NCBI RefSeq assembly: GCF_030216305.1
Contig: NZ_JASOKT010000004.1
Coordinates: 83,538 to 147,537 of the forward strand
Source: Actinotignum timonense
GTDB taxonomy: Bacteria; Actinomycetota; Actinomycetes; Actinomycetales; Actinomycetaceae
Length of the DNA stretch: 64,000 nt
Reading direction: 5' to 3'
Each line of letters begins with the position of its first letter. The first letter of the stretch is position 1. This document shows positions 33,152 to 42,548 of the stretch, one piece after another. The position numbers were made by a program, and so were the translations under genes. The notes under the pieces were generated by a model. It saw only the letters and a program-made list of their open reading frames with translations, made no database searches and was not told the origin of the DNA.

Positions 33152-33174
33152 TGCAAATAAGCAAAAATGACCCT

Positions 33175-34065
33175 ATGCGTGGAATCATTCTGGCCGGAGG
33201 CTCCGGCACTCGACTTCATCCCGTTACGCTGGGCACCTCCAAGCAGCTGGTACCCGTGTATGACAAACCGATGATCTACTATCCCCTGAGCACGCTCATG
33301 CTCGCCGGGATTCGCGATGTCATGGTTATTACAACGCCCGAAGATGCCCCGGCGTTCCACCGGCTCCTCGGGGACGGCAGCCAATTCGGCATCAGTATTT
33401 CCTTCGCGGTGCAGGAAGTTCCTAACGGCCTGGCCACAGCTTTCACCATCGCCGCCGATTTCATCGGTAACGAACCGGCCGGCCTGGTGCTGGGCGATAA
33501 CATTTTCTACGGCCCCACGATGGGACGCCGCTTGGAACGCAATACCAATCCGGATGGTGGCGCTATCTTTGCGTACCATGTTTCGGATGCGCGAGCCTAC
33601 GGCGTCGTCGAATTTGACGAGAATTTCAAGGCGATCTCCATTGAAGAAAAGCCCGCCCACCCGAAGTCCAATTTCGCGGTACCGGGCCTGTACTTCTACG
33701 ACAATGATGTTATCGAAATCGCCCGGAACCTCGAACCCTCCGCGCGCGGGGAATACGAAATCACGGACGTCAATCGCAAGTACCTAGAGGCAGGCAAGCT
33801 CAAAGTTGAGGTGCTCGACCGCGGTACCGCGTGGCTGGATACCGGCACTTTCGATTCCCTCGCGGATGCCACCAGCTTCGTGCGCACCATCCAGGCCCGC
33901 CAGGGTCTCTCGGTGGGCTGCCCGGAGGAAGTGGCGTGGCGGCGCGGATTCCTCAGCGATGAGGAGCTGCGGGTACGCGGAGAGAAGCTGCGTAAATCCG
34001 GGTACGGGGACTACCTGCTCGGGCTACTGGAAGCCCAGCACGATATTCCTTCCGCGAGCTACTAG
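33175..34065 (+). CDS. rfbA: glucose-1-phosphate thymidylyltransferase
   Basis: RmlA/RfbA makes dTDP-glucose from dTTP and glucose-1-phosphate, the first step towards dTDP-L-rhamnose. The 296-residue chain has the nucleotidyltransferase signature [11 protein letters not shown] (8-18), [18 protein letters not shown], and VLGDNIFYG with the metal-binding Asp. The start MRGIIL has no ribosome site; AAAAAT lies exactly 6 nt upstream, so the mRNA is probably leaderless. It is preceded by a phased repeat array and converges on rfbD. Confidence 0.96.
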   Translation: MRGIILAGGSGTRLHPVTLGTSKQLVPVYDKPMIYYPLSTLMLAGIRDVMVITTPEDAPAFHRLLGDGSQFGISISFAVQEVPNGLATAFTIAADFIGNEPAGLVLGDNIFYGPTMGRRLERNTNPDGGAIFAYHVSDARAYGVVEFDENFKAISIEEKPAHPKSNFAVPGLYFYDNDVIEIARNLEPSARGEYEITDVNRKYLEAGKLKVEVLDRGTAWLDTGTFDSLADATSFVRTIQARQGLSVGCPEEVAWRRGFLSDEELRVRGEKLRKSGYGDYLLGLLEAQHDIPSASY

Positions 34066-34119
34066 AGCGGGCGCTCGCGCGAACGCGGCGGGCGAGTAAC
34101 TCGGACCCATTCACACAAT

Positions 34120-34150
34120 CGGGGCGGCTGACATGGTGTCGGCCGCCCCG
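34120..34150. terminator. bidirectional terminator rfbA/rfbD
   Basis: A near-complete hairpin CGGGGCGGC...GCCGCCCCG (34120-34128/34142-34150) with an inner GACA/TGTC stem lies between the convergent rfbA and rfbD genes. Confidence 0.75.
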
Positions 34151-34174
34151 TTCGTATGCCGCGCTAGTCCACTG

Positions 34175-35032
34175 CTAGCCCAAGTACTCCGCGAGCACGC
34201 TCGGGGCCGCGGTCTCCCAGCGTTCCTTCCAATCCCCGATGGGCTCGATACCGGCCCGGCGCAGGGCGCCGTGGGATAGCACCGAGAAATGCGGGCGCGG
34301 AGCGGGCCGGTTGAAGGCAGCCGCCGTCGTCTCCCCCACCATCGCGGGGTCTTTACCGAGCGTCGAGACGATCTCGCGGGTGAAATTCCACCAGTTCGTC
34401 TTCCCCGAGGACGTGCCGTGGTAGGTCCCGGAGGGAATATTCGCCTCGACCATGCGGTAGATAAGATCGGCAAGATCCACGGTCCAGGTGGGCTGCCCCA
34501 CCTCATCGGTCACCACGGACAGCGCATCGCGTTCGGAGGCCAGGCGCGCCATGGTTTTCGGGAAGCAATTGCCCTGGGCGCCGTACAGCCACGCGGTCCG
34601 CACGATGTAGTAGTCCTCCGTTTCGGCGCGTACCGCCCACTCCCCGGCCGCTTTGGTGCGCCCGTAGGCGCCCTTGGGGTTCATAACGTCATTTTCTTCG
34701 TAGGGGTCCACGGCGTCGCCGGAAAATACGTAATCTGTGGAGACCTGTACCAGTTTCGCGCCGATCTGCGCGGTGCGCCGCGCCAGGATTTGCGGGCCGG
34801 TTGCGTTAATGGTGAAGGCTGCCGCCTCCTCACTTTCGGCTTTATCTACGGCCGTATGCGCAGCAACATTAACGACGACGTCGACCTTATCGACCAGGTG
34901 CGCCACCGCGGCCGGATCGGTAATATCCAGCTCGCTCTTATCCACAGCGAGCACGTTCTGCCCCCGCTGTGCCAGCAGAGCAACGAGATCCTGGCCGAGC
35001 ATTCCCCGGCTTCCGGTAACCATCCAGCGCAT
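34175..35032 (-). CDS. rfbD: dTDP-4-dehydrorhamnose reductase
   Basis: RmlD reduces dTDP-6-deoxy-L-lyxo-4-hexulose to dTDP-L-rhamnose with NADPH. The 285-residue extended SDR protein has MVTGSRGMLGQDL at the nucleotide site, STDYVFSG, and the catalytic pair in YGRTKAAGE. The start follows the ribosome site AAGGAAAGGA. It lies 38 bp downstream of the membrane gene on the same strand and is probably cotranscribed with it. Confidence 0.95.
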   Translation of the reverse strand: MRWMVTGSRGMLGQDLVALLAQRGQNVLAVDKSELDITDPAAVAHLVDKVDVVVNVAAHTAVDKAESEEAAAFTINATGPQILARRTAQIGAKLVQVSTDYVFSGDAVDPYEENDVMNPKGAYGRTKAAGEWAVRAETEDYYIVRTAWLYGAQGNCFPKTMARLASERDALSVVTDEVGQPTWTVDLADLIYRMVEANIPSGTYHGTSSGKTNWWNFTREIVSTLGKDPAMVGETTAAAFNRPAPRPHFSVLSHGALRRAGIEPIGDWKERWETAAPSVLAEYLG

Positions 35033-35070
35033 GGGTGTCCTTTCCTTGGTCTATACCCGCGTTATTGTAC

Positions 35071-36765
35071 TCATTGGACCGCAGCCGCGGCAGGGTGGGA
35101 GGAGCCGGCGGGGCAGTACGCCAGCTCCGCGGGGCGAAACTGGGGTAGTAGTTCCACCCGGGTGAGCCGGTAGCACACCAGTCCGGCACCCAGAAGCGCG
35201 GCGTATCCGAGCGCCAGTGCCGCGCCGAGCACGGGTACCGGCAGCCCCGCCGCGAGCGCCCAGCGCTCCAGATTCATCCCGAAAAATGCTCCCGGGTAGC
35301 ACGAACGCAGCCACAGCAGCATCGCGTACGCAGAGAGCAGCATGCTTGCGGCCACCACTGCGGGCAGGAGGAAACTGCGCCATCCAGCTTCTTCACGGTA
35401 GCGCGGCCGGCCCGCGGGCGCCGTGAGCGGCGGATCCCAATGGCGCCCGGCTGCCCCCATCGCAATAACCACCAGCAAGCCCAGGGCTCCGGCGAAAAGA
35501 TAGCGGCCCTGCACCCCACCGATAATTCCCAATCCGCGGTACTGGTTGTAGGCCTGCACGATGAGCATGCCCAGAACCAGCACAATATTCGCGGTGAAGA
35601 GAAGGAGGCGCCAGCTTTTATCCGGATGGGTGCCAAGGGCACGCGCGAGGAAAAGAACGGTGAGGAGGGTGAGAAGAATGAGGAGGAGCGGTGCGAAGGT
35701 GATATCCAGCCACCCGAAATCCGACCAGAAAGAGTCCACGAAAGAGGTGGTCACCCGCTCGGCGAAGAAACCGATATCGGTGCCCGGCTCCGTGGCTTGG
35801 GCCTGGAAACCATCGGGTTGGATCACCCCGTAGCGCACGATATTACGCAGCCACCAGTAGCCGCCGGTGAGAACACCGATGAGTCCCGCGCTCAACCCCT
35901 GAGCCAGGCGCCGCCCCCATCCACCTATACGCGGATTAGCGAGGAAGGCGAGGAAAACCACCAGCCCCATGGGGATGAAGGTTCCTTTGCTCCACAGGCC
36001 AAGCCCTAAGGCAAGCCCGGCCGCGAGCACGGTGCGCCACTGCCCGGCACCGAACATAGCTGCACTCACTGCCGCTATGGTGAGTGCCCCGGCCCCGATG
36101 AAGAGGGCGTCGTTAGTGACCGAAGCGGAGATAAAGCTGAGCATGGGGATGGCGTATACCGTGCCGGAAGCCAGGAGCGCACCGCGCCGGCTCAGTCCGG
36201 TGCGCCGCGCCGCGAAAACAAGGCAGGGCACCAGAGGTGAGGTCAGCACAATGGAGTAGAGCCGCAGGATAAGAATCTGGCGGTCCCAGGGGGCATCCGT
36301 CATTCCGGTGGCGCGTAACACCAGGGCCCCGCCGGCGTAATAAAGCGGGGGGTGCTGGGTCATCTGATCCAGAATAGGGACTGTGCTTTCAGCTCGCGCA
36401 GAGCGGCGTTGCTCGTGCGGGAGGAGTTTCTGGCTGCGGTAGGAATCCGGATCCGCGCCGATCCAGGCATCTCGCCCCAACCGGGTGCGGTAGTGCAGGG
36501 AGTAGCTGGGAGCTCCTTCCACCAGCAGGCCGCTGGCCCGGGAGGCTTCAAAAATATCGCGGTAGAGCCAGCTTGTTCCCGGATCGGGCCACTGCCCGGT
36601 CTGCTCGAGTCGAATAACGGAATTGAGGTGGTGAGGTTCATCCGGGGTGCGCAGCGGCGGGCTGGCAAGCGCCCAGAGCATCTGCCAGATAAGGAAGAGA
36701 ACCGTGAGGAGCCCCGCGCACGTATAGAAACGGCGTGAGCTCATGGTGGTATCACTGGTTCGCAT
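35071..36765 (-). CDS. DUF2142 family polytopic membrane protein
   Basis: An integral membrane protein of 564 residues. After the first helix (about 14-34) it has the DUF2142/GT-C-like acidic motif LRTPDEPHHLNS, a long extracytoplasmic loop and about 12 further helices. Related proteins are thought to move sugars from lipid carriers outside the membrane; this is not shown here. The start at 36765 is supported by GAAGGA 5 nt upstream. TAGACT on the minus strand (36856-36861) may be the -10. Precedes rfbD. Confidence 0.85.
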   Translation of the reverse strand: MRTSDTTMSSRRFYTCAGLLTVLFLIWQMLWALASPPLRTPDEPHHLNSVIRLEQTGQWPDPGTSWLYRDIFEASRASGLLVEGAPSYSLHYRTRLGRDAWIGADPDSYRSQKLLPHEQRRSARAESTVPILDQMTQHPPLYYAGGALVLRATGMTDAPWDRQILILRLYSIVLTSPLVPCLVFAARRTGLSRRGALLASGTVYAIPMLSFISASVTNDALFIGAGALTIAAVSAAMFGAGQWRTVLAAGLALGLGLWSKGTFIPMGLVVFLAFLANPRIGGWGRRLAQGLSAGLIGVLTGGYWWLRNIVRYGVIQPDGFQAQATEPGTDIGFFAERVTTSFVDSFWSDFGWLDITFAPLLLILLTLLTVLFLARALGTHPDKSWRLLLFTANIVLVLGMLIVQAYNQYRGLGIIGGVQGRYLFAGALGLLVVIAMGAAGRHWDPPLTAPAGRPRYREEAGWRSFLLPAVVAASMLLSAYAMLLWLRSCYPGAFFGMNLERWALAAGLPVPVLGAALALGYAALLGAGLVCYRLTRVELLPQFRPAELAYCPAGSSHPAAAAVQ

Positions 36766-36931
36766 ACGGTCCTTCGGGGAATTCACGGGGCGCCCGGCGA
36801 TCCCCTCCTCACCGGATGGTACCGGTAGGGCCGCGGGAAACGCGCTGGTTATCCCAGTCTAGCTTCCGCATCACCGGCGCGGAGAAGGTATCGTAGTTCC
36901 CGTACATCGAGTAGCCGAGTGAGGGAACATT

Positions 36932-37549
36932 ATGGAGATTCGGGAATTAGCGATTGCGGGCGCATGGGAAATCACCACCAAGCATTTCCCCGATGAACGC
37001 GGTATTTTCTTGGAAGCCTACAAATCCTCTGTTTTTGAAGAAACAATCGGCCACCGTTTGGATGTGCGCCAGGTGAATACCTCGGTATCCAAGGCCGGCA
37101 CCGTTCGTGGTATCCATTTCGCCGATGTGCCGCCCAGCCAGGCGAAGTACGTAATGTGCCCGCGCGGTGCAGTTCTCGATTTCGTTATTGATATTCGGGT
37201 GGGCTCCCCCACCTTCGGGAAGTGGGATTCCGTTCTTCTCGATGATGACACCCGGAAGGCGATTTATATTTCGGAGGGCCTGGGCCACTGCTTCGTGGCC
37301 CTGGAAGATGATTCCACCGTGGTTTACCTGTGCTCGGCGCAATACGCTCCCGGGCGGGAACACGGGGTGAATCCGCTGTGCTCGCAAGTGGGCCTGGTAT
37401 TCCCGGAAACTGATCGCCAGGGTAAGAAGCTTGAGCTGCTGCTCTCCCCGAAGGATACCGATGCTCCCGACCTGGATGAGGCCGAACGCAGCGGGCTCCT
37501 CCCGCGCTATGAGGATGTCCAGGCTTTCCTCGCCACCCTGCGGAGCTAA
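36932..37549 (+). CDS. rfbC: dTDP-4-dehydrorhamnose 3,5-epimerase
   Basis: RmlC converts dTDP-4-keto-6-deoxy-D-glucose to its L-lyxo epimer. The 205-residue cupin has the catalytic RGIHFADVP segment, KYVMCPRGAVLDFVIDIR and the conserved GLGHCFVAL stretch. GAGGGAA precedes the ATG. It begins a plus-strand operon with a rhamnosyltransferase and two DUF2142 proteins. Confidence 0.95.
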   Translation: MEIRELAIAGAWEITTKHFPDERGIFLEAYKSSVFEETIGHRLDVRQVNTSVSKAGTVRGIHFADVPPSQAKYVMCPRGAVLDFVIDIRVGSPTFGKWDSVLLDDDTRKAIYISEGLGHCFVALEDDSTVVYLCSAQYAPGREHGVNPLCSQVGLVFPETDRQGKKLELLLSPKDTDAPDLDEAERSGLLPRYEDVQAFLATLRS

Positions 37550-37551
37550 AT

Positions 37552-38484
37552 ATGAAGCGGGCTGAACTGTCCGCCCTCGCCAACCAGGTCACCGCGGTTG
37601 TCATTACCTATAACCCGGACGGGAACTGCGAAACCCGTCTCACCGCGTTGGTCTTGCAGGTGGGGCACGTGGTGGTTATTGATAACGGTTCGGAAGAATC
37701 GCGCCGGGCAGCTGTAGCGGAAAGTGCTCGTGCGGTGGGTGCCCAGTTCGTTCCGCTCGCCCAGAATCTCGGGATTGCGGCGGCCACGAATATCGGTATC
37801 GAACAGGCCCGGGCTCGCGCTGCTCGTTTCGTGCTGCTCATGGATCAGGATTCCCTGGTTGGCTCGGATATGGTGGCCCGCCTGCTTGAGGTACTGGCCG
37901 GCAATCCGCAGATCGGTGCGGCCGGCCCCCTCCCCAGCGAAGAACGCGAAGGGGAGGATCAGCTGGTTTACGTTGCCCGCGAGTGGGCCCCCAAGCGTGC
38001 CACCGCGGCCGAGCTGGAACGCCCGGTGCTTGACGTGGCTTTCCTTATTGCCTCCGGGTGCCTCATCCGGATGGAAACGCTCGATGACGTGGGGGGAATG
38101 GGCACCGCTCTCTTTATTGACCACGTGGATCTGGAGTGGGGCGTGCGAGCCCGGAGCCAGGGGTGGCGCCTGGTATGCGTGACGGCCGCCCGGCTCTACC
38201 ATTCCCTAGGTGACGCCGTCGTTCTTCTTCCCGGTCGCACGCAACCGGTGCACGTGCACGCCCCAATCCGCAATTATTACCTGGTGCGCAATACCGCCCG
38301 CGTTATTGGCAGTTCGCTATTCCCGGGCAAGTGGCGGGTGCGCTATGCCTGGTGGCTGGCGAAATACCTGGCCTTTAACGGCTTCCTCCTGGACCGCGGG
38401 GCCGAGCGGCGCCAGCTTATGCGCCAAGGCTTACGCGATGCGCGGCGGCGGCGCGGCGGGCGCATAGGTGACGCGGCAGTATGA
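37552..38484 (+). CDS. GT2 rhamnosyltransferase
   Basis: A 310-residue glycosyltransferase of the dTDP-rhamnosyltransferase kind. It has AVVITYNPD at the nucleotide site, the metal-binding DQD in LLMDQDSLV, and FIDHVDLEWGVRARSQGW on the acceptor side. It begins 2 bp after rfbC, which supports rhamnose as donor. Its stop overlaps the next ATG (ATGA). It probably adds the first or branching rhamnose of the wall polysaccharide; the linkage cannot be told. Confidence 0.85.
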   Translation: MKRAELSALANQVTAVVITYNPDGNCETRLTALVLQVGHVVVIDNGSEESRRAAVAESARAVGAQFVPLAQNLGIAAATNIGIEQARARAARFVLLMDQDSLVGSDMVARLLEVLAGNPQIGAAGPLPSEEREGEDQLVYVAREWAPKRATAAELERPVLDVAFLIASGCLIRMETLDDVGGMGTALFIDHVDLEWGVRARSQGWRLVCVTAARLYHSLGDAVVLLPGRTQPVHVHAPIRNYYLVRNTARVIGSSLFPGKWRVRYAWWLAKYLAFNGFLLDRGAERRQLMRQGLRDARRRRGGRIGDAAV

Positions 38485-40019
38485 CATCGCGCTCGCACCG
38501 CCAAGCTCATCCAGCTCATCCAGCTCGCCCCGCGGACCCGCAAGCTCCGGATGCGCCGCCCTCCCGCGGGCTGTGGTCCCCCCGGGTTTTCCTTTTTTCT
38601 TTCCTCGCTTTTCTTTGCTACACCACCGGCTTGAGCCTGCTCACTCCGCTGCACGGTTCCCCGGATGAACCCGTGCATGAAATTTACGGCTACCAGGTGG
38701 TCACGGGGAATATTCCCCTCGAATCGGAGCGGGTGCTCGCCCCGCGCTACCTGCGTTCGGGTGCGCCCGATTGCTGGCGTACCACCCGCTCCCAAACCGC
38801 GTGGTGTTCGCCCCCGATCAGCTCGGATGCCACCCTGCGGGAAATGGGAACAAGCGCGGTCAATTACCCGCCCCTCTACTACGCCCTCACCCACCAGCCG
38901 CTGCGCTTCCTCAGCGGAGCGGCGGCGCTCTGGGCGGTGCGCCTGTGTTCAGCGCTCCTCTTTTCCCTGCTGGCGGCTTTCGGGGTATCGGCTTTCGCGG
39001 CCGGCCTGCCCCACCGCCTCGAATCCTTTATTGCCCTCACTGTCCTCACCCCGGCGTTCTTCACTTTCGCGGGTTTTTCCAATCCCCAAAGTCTGGAAAT
39101 CGGGGCGGCCCTCGCCATGGCCGGATGCCTCATCCCGCTCCTCCGGCCCCTCCCCCCTCGGGAAACAGCGCGGCGCTGGATCGCGGGGGGCTGCGCGGCG
39201 CTGCTGCTCATTATGGCGCGCCCGGTGGGCCCGTACTGGGCTATTGCCATGTGCCTGCTCCTGGCCGGGGTATTCGGGCGCGAGCGGGTGCGCACGTATA
39301 TTCGCACCCGCGCCTTCGCGATATTCATGGCCCTGTGCGCTGCCGGCTGCCTGGCCTGGCTGGCCTGGACCCGCATCTCCACCATCTACGGCCCCACCCC
39401 CACCGAAGTCACCAATGACGGCTGGAGCGCTCTCACCCTGCGCCTCCTCGGGAATTTCCGCTACTACATGCACGAGACGATCGGCACGGGCGGGTGGCGC
39501 TCCGTGACTACCTCGGTGCCGGTCACGGTGCTCTACTGGGTGGTCCTCTTCGCCGTGGTGGCGGCCGCGTGGCGCTGGGGGCAGCGGCGGCACCGCCTCT
39601 CCATCGCCCTGGCTTTTATTTCCCTGCCGCTCAGCGCCATCCTTATGAATACCCTGGTGCTCAGCCGCACCACCTTCCCCATCTGGCAGGGCCGCTACGG
39701 CTTCCCCTTCCTCTTCCCGCTCTTCTGGGTGTGCGTGGCTGTTATAGCAACCTCCGGGCGCCGTCGTACCAATATAAGCGGGGCCCTGGCGCGGGCAACC
39801 TCCACCCTCTTTTTCCTGGCGACCGTTGATATTACGGTGCGGATGGCCTGGCGTTTTTACGCGGGTATCACCACGGCGCCGCTGTGGCGGGTCCTCACCG
39901 ATACCCCGCCGCACGCCCTTATCGGCGCCGCGCTCGCTATCGCGGTAGCGGGCACGTACCTGGTGCTCACGTGGCGTTCCACCCGCAGATGTGCCGATTC
40001 TTGCCTGCCCGTCATATAA
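38481..40019 (+). CDS. DUF2142 family membrane protein, copy 1 of tandem
   Basis: A 512-residue integral membrane protein. A cytoplasmic His/Pro/Ala-rich N-terminus (1-32) precedes the first helix, followed by the motif SPDEPVHEIYGYQVVTG, a loop with RSGAPDCWR and GTSAVNYPPLYYALTHQ, and about 11 further helices. It shares that whole pattern with the next gene, so the two are a tandem duplication. It is translationally coupled to the rhamnosyltransferase. Role: probable GT-C-like sugar transfer or transport. A GGTACGACG motif lies inside the gene (39762-39770). Confidence 0.85.
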   Translation: MTSRSHRQAHPAHPARPADPQAPDAPPSRGLWSPRVFLFSFLAFLCYTTGLSLLTPLHGSPDEPVHEIYGYQVVTGNIPLESERVLAPRYLRSGAPDCWRTTRSQTAWCSPPISSDATLREMGTSAVNYPPLYYALTHQPLRFLSGAAALWAVRLCSALLFSLLAAFGVSAFAAGLPHRLESFIALTVLTPAFFTFAGFSNPQSLEIGAALAMAGCLIPLLRPLPPRETARRWIAGGCAALLLIMARPVGPYWAIAMCLLLAGVFGRERVRTYIRTRAFAIFMALCAAGCLAWLAWTRISTIYGPTPTEVTNDGWSALTLRLLGNFRYYMHETIGTGGWRSVTTSVPVTVLYWVVLFAVVAAAWRWGQRRHRLSIALAFISLPLSAILMNTLVLSRTTFPIWQGRYGFPFLFPLFWVCVAVIATSGRRRTNISGALARATSTLFFLATVDITVRMAWRFYAGITTAPLWRVLTDTPPHALIGAALAIAVAGTYLVLTWRSTRRCADSCLPVI

Positions 40020-40076
40020 TTCCAGGGGCTTATTTGTTATGAGATGTACGTCAATCAATAACTCATCGAGGTGATC

Positions 40077-41711
40077 ATGGGCGGCAATGCTGCTGAGGCG
40101 CGTTCCATCGATTTTTCGCAGGACCGCCGGCGGGTAGTGCACGGGAAAATGTTCCTCCTCGCATTCGTCGGGTTCTTTATCTATGCGATGGGGCTCAGTT
40201 TGCTCACCCCGCTCAACGGCGGCCCCGACGAAACCCAGCACGAAATTTACGGCTACGCGGTGGTCACCGGGCAAATCCCCCAAAAAAGTATTCGCGTGGA
40301 GGCCCCCGCGTTTTTGCGGCGCGGCGCCCCGGATTGCTGGCGCCACGACCCGGCCGCCACCGCCTTCTGCTCGCGCATTTTCACCACGAACGACGAACTT
40401 ATCTCCCAGGGCACCTCGGCGGTTAATTACCCGCCGCTCTACTACTACCTCACCCACTGGCCCCTGCTGCTCGCTTCCGGGAAATACGTGCTGTGGGGTA
40501 TCCGGGTGCTTTCTGCCGGGCTTTTCGCCGGGCTGGCAGCGCTCGGCTTTTCTTCTCTGTACGCGGGGTTGCGCAGCGCGGCGCTCCCCTATCTCACCAT
40601 CGGTCTGCTGGCCCCGGGTTTCTATTCCCTCAGTGGTTTTTCTAATCCGCAGTCGATGGAAATCGGGGCGGCCCTGGCCCTCACCGGTTTCCTCCTCCCT
40701 CTCCTCAACCGGGTTCCCGCCCGCGAAGAATTGTGGCGGTGGATTGGCGGGGGGCTGGCCGCCATCCCCCTCATTTGCGCGCGCCCGGTAGGCCCCTACT
40801 GGGCGATCCTGCTCTGTTTACTTTTCGCTATTATTTTTGGGCGCGTGGCGGTGCGGCATTACCTGCGCACCCCCGGATTCTGGATTTTCCTCGGGCTGTG
40901 CGCCCTGGGATGCCTGGCCTGGTTCGGCTGGAATTACCTGGCCTCCACCTACGGGAAAGCACCCGATCCGGTGGCCAATAAGGGTGCTTTCCGCATGGGC
41001 CTGCAAATCCTGGGGACCATGCCCTATTACATTCACGAAACAATCGGAACCGCGGGCTGGCGCAACGTGGAGCCGAGCAGCCCGGTTTCCCTGTGCTACG
41101 TGATTTTCTTCGCCTGCCTGCTCATTGCTGTCTACCGGGCCGGGGCGCGCCACCACCGCCGCGCGGTTATTTTCGGGGTGGTGGTGCTACCCTTCAGCGC
41201 CCTGCTCCTCAATACCGCGGTGGCGGATCGCATCCCGCTCGTCATGTGGCAGGGCCGCTACTGGTTCCCCTTCTTCTTCCCCTTCTTGGTGACCTGCGCG
41301 GCGGCTCTCCTCCAGCACCACGAGCTGCGTGAACGCACCGATTCTGCCCGCGATTCGCGCCTGATTCCGGTACTTTCGTTGGCCGGGGCCCTGCTTTTCG
41401 CCGTGACGACCATTGATTTCACGGTGCGGATGGCCTGGCGTTTTTATGTGGGCTTGCGGACCCCCGTCTTCGCGGTTTTATGGACGACGCCGCCCCGCGC
41501 GCTGCTGGGTCTCCTTTTGTGCGTGGGACTTTCCTGCGCGGTTGCGTATCTTGTGGTGCGCCGCTACCGCCCGCACCTGAGCGCGCTACGCCGCGCCTGG
41601 CGCGAGTATCTGCATCCGCACACCTTAACGGCGGGCCGCGCGGCGCGCGGCGAGGCCGGCGAGGAGTCCGAGGCTCACGTCCGCGAGGGTCGTGAAAACA
41701 CGCGAAAGTAG
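40077..41711 (+). CDS. DUF2142 family membrane protein, copy 2 of tandem
   Basis: A 544-residue paralogue of the preceding protein. It has GPDETQHEIYGYAVVTGQ, RRGAPDCWR, GTSAVNYPPLYYYLTHW and SGFSNPQSMEIGAALALTG in the same order. The start at 40077 has AGGTGATC upstream; GTG at 40071 is also in frame. It lies 57 bp after copy 1 but has more AT-rich upstream DNA. Its last 87 bp overlap the convergent gene 41625-42548, adding a charged tail not present in copy 1. Confidence 0.85.
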   Translation: MGGNAAEARSIDFSQDRRRVVHGKMFLLAFVGFFIYAMGLSLLTPLNGGPDETQHEIYGYAVVTGQIPQKSIRVEAPAFLRRGAPDCWRHDPAATAFCSRIFTTNDELISQGTSAVNYPPLYYYLTHWPLLLASGKYVLWGIRVLSAGLFAGLAALGFSSLYAGLRSAALPYLTIGLLAPGFYSLSGFSNPQSMEIGAALALTGFLLPLLNRVPAREELWRWIGGGLAAIPLICARPVGPYWAILLCLLFAIIFGRVAVRHYLRTPGFWIFLGLCALGCLAWFGWNYLASTYGKAPDPVANKGAFRMGLQILGTMPYYIHETIGTAGWRNVEPSSPVSLCYVIFFACLLIAVYRAGARHHRRAVIFGVVVLPFSALLLNTAVADRIPLVMWQGRYWFPFFFPFLVTCAAALLQHHELRERTDSARDSRLIPVLSLAGALLFAVTTIDFTVRMAWRFYVGLRTPVFAVLWTTPPRALLGLLLCVGLSCAVAYLVVRRYRPHLSALRRAWREYLHPHTLTAGRAARGEAGEESEAHVREGRENTRK

Positions 41712-42548
41712 TACGACGACGACAACCGGCCCGCTTCCAACCGCGGTAGAAAGTACCGCGGCAAGAGCCAATTCCCGCACTCCCACCCCGGCCGGGACGA
41801 AGAACACCAGAAAACCTACGGTCCAGCCCAGGGCGTAGCCGCCGGTGGCGAGCAGGAAGGTCGGCAGCGAAGCGGCCATGCCCTGGTAGATGAGCATGAG
41901 CCAGAGTTGGGCACCCATGAGGAGCCAGCCGGCCGCGGCCCACAGTGCCGCCAGGCCGGTACCCCGCCAGCTCAGCTGGGCTTCCAGCGCCCCGCGCCCC
42001 AGAATTTTCAAGCCCAGGCTAATGATCCTATTGAGAACAGGCGGGATAAGGGCCACCACGCCCACGGGAATGGCCAGGGCGAGCCAGCCGTATTCTTCCA
42101 TGAGGCCGGCCGGGCCCAGGAGCAGCGCGAGGACCGCCAGCACCAGGCCGGTCACGATAGAGACCACCATGGAGAGAAGCAGCGCCACGAAGGAGCGCCG
42201 CCGGGCGATGGAATGTGCCGCGCCCATTTCCGCGGCCGCCACAAAATTCCACACTCCGCCGGGCAGGTATTTCGCCACCTGCGAGGTGTAAAAAATACGC
42301 CGGGCCACCCGGGCGGGCACGGGTTGGCCCACGTCATTGAGAAGATAGCGCCAGGAAACCATCGTGCAGGCCACGTAGAGCAGGGAGAGCGCGATTCCGG
42401 CCAGGCTCACCCACCAGGGCAGCGCCGCGAGCGCCTCCCCCACCGCTTCCCGGTTGGCCACGATTGCCCAGATCGCGGCAATCACCGCGAGGAGCATAAA
42501 GCCGGCCCGCACAGCTGGTGCTTGCAGGACGCTGAGGATTTTCTTCAC
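41625..42548 (-). CDS. UPF0104/LPG-synthase-type membrane protein
   Basis: A 307-residue membrane protein with about eight helices, of the flippase-like lysylphosphatidylglycerol-synthetase transmembrane family (YbhN type). The family motif appears in KYLPGGVWNFVAAAEMG and FVFFVPAGVGVRELAL. Members near glycosyltransferases may flip or gate lipid-linked intermediates. The GTG start overlaps the upstream stop (GTGA). It is the last gene of an operon with a GT4 and a GT2, and converges on the DUF2142 gene with an 87-bp overlap. Confidence 0.82.
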   Translation of the reverse strand: MKKILSVLQAPAVRAGFMLLAVIAAIWAIVANREAVGEALAALPWWVSLAGIALSLLYVACTMVSWRYLLNDVGQPVPARVARRIFYTSQVAKYLPGGVWNFVAAAEMGAAHSIARRRSFVALLLSMVVSIVTGLVLAVLALLLGPAGLMEEYGWLALAIPVGVVALIPPVLNRIISLGLKILGRGALEAQLSWRGTGLAALWAAAGWLLMGAQLWLMLIYQGMAASLPTFLLATGGYALGWTVGFLVFFVPAGVGVRELALAAVLSTAVGSGPVVVVVLLSRVFTTLADVSLGLLAGLAARRAARR

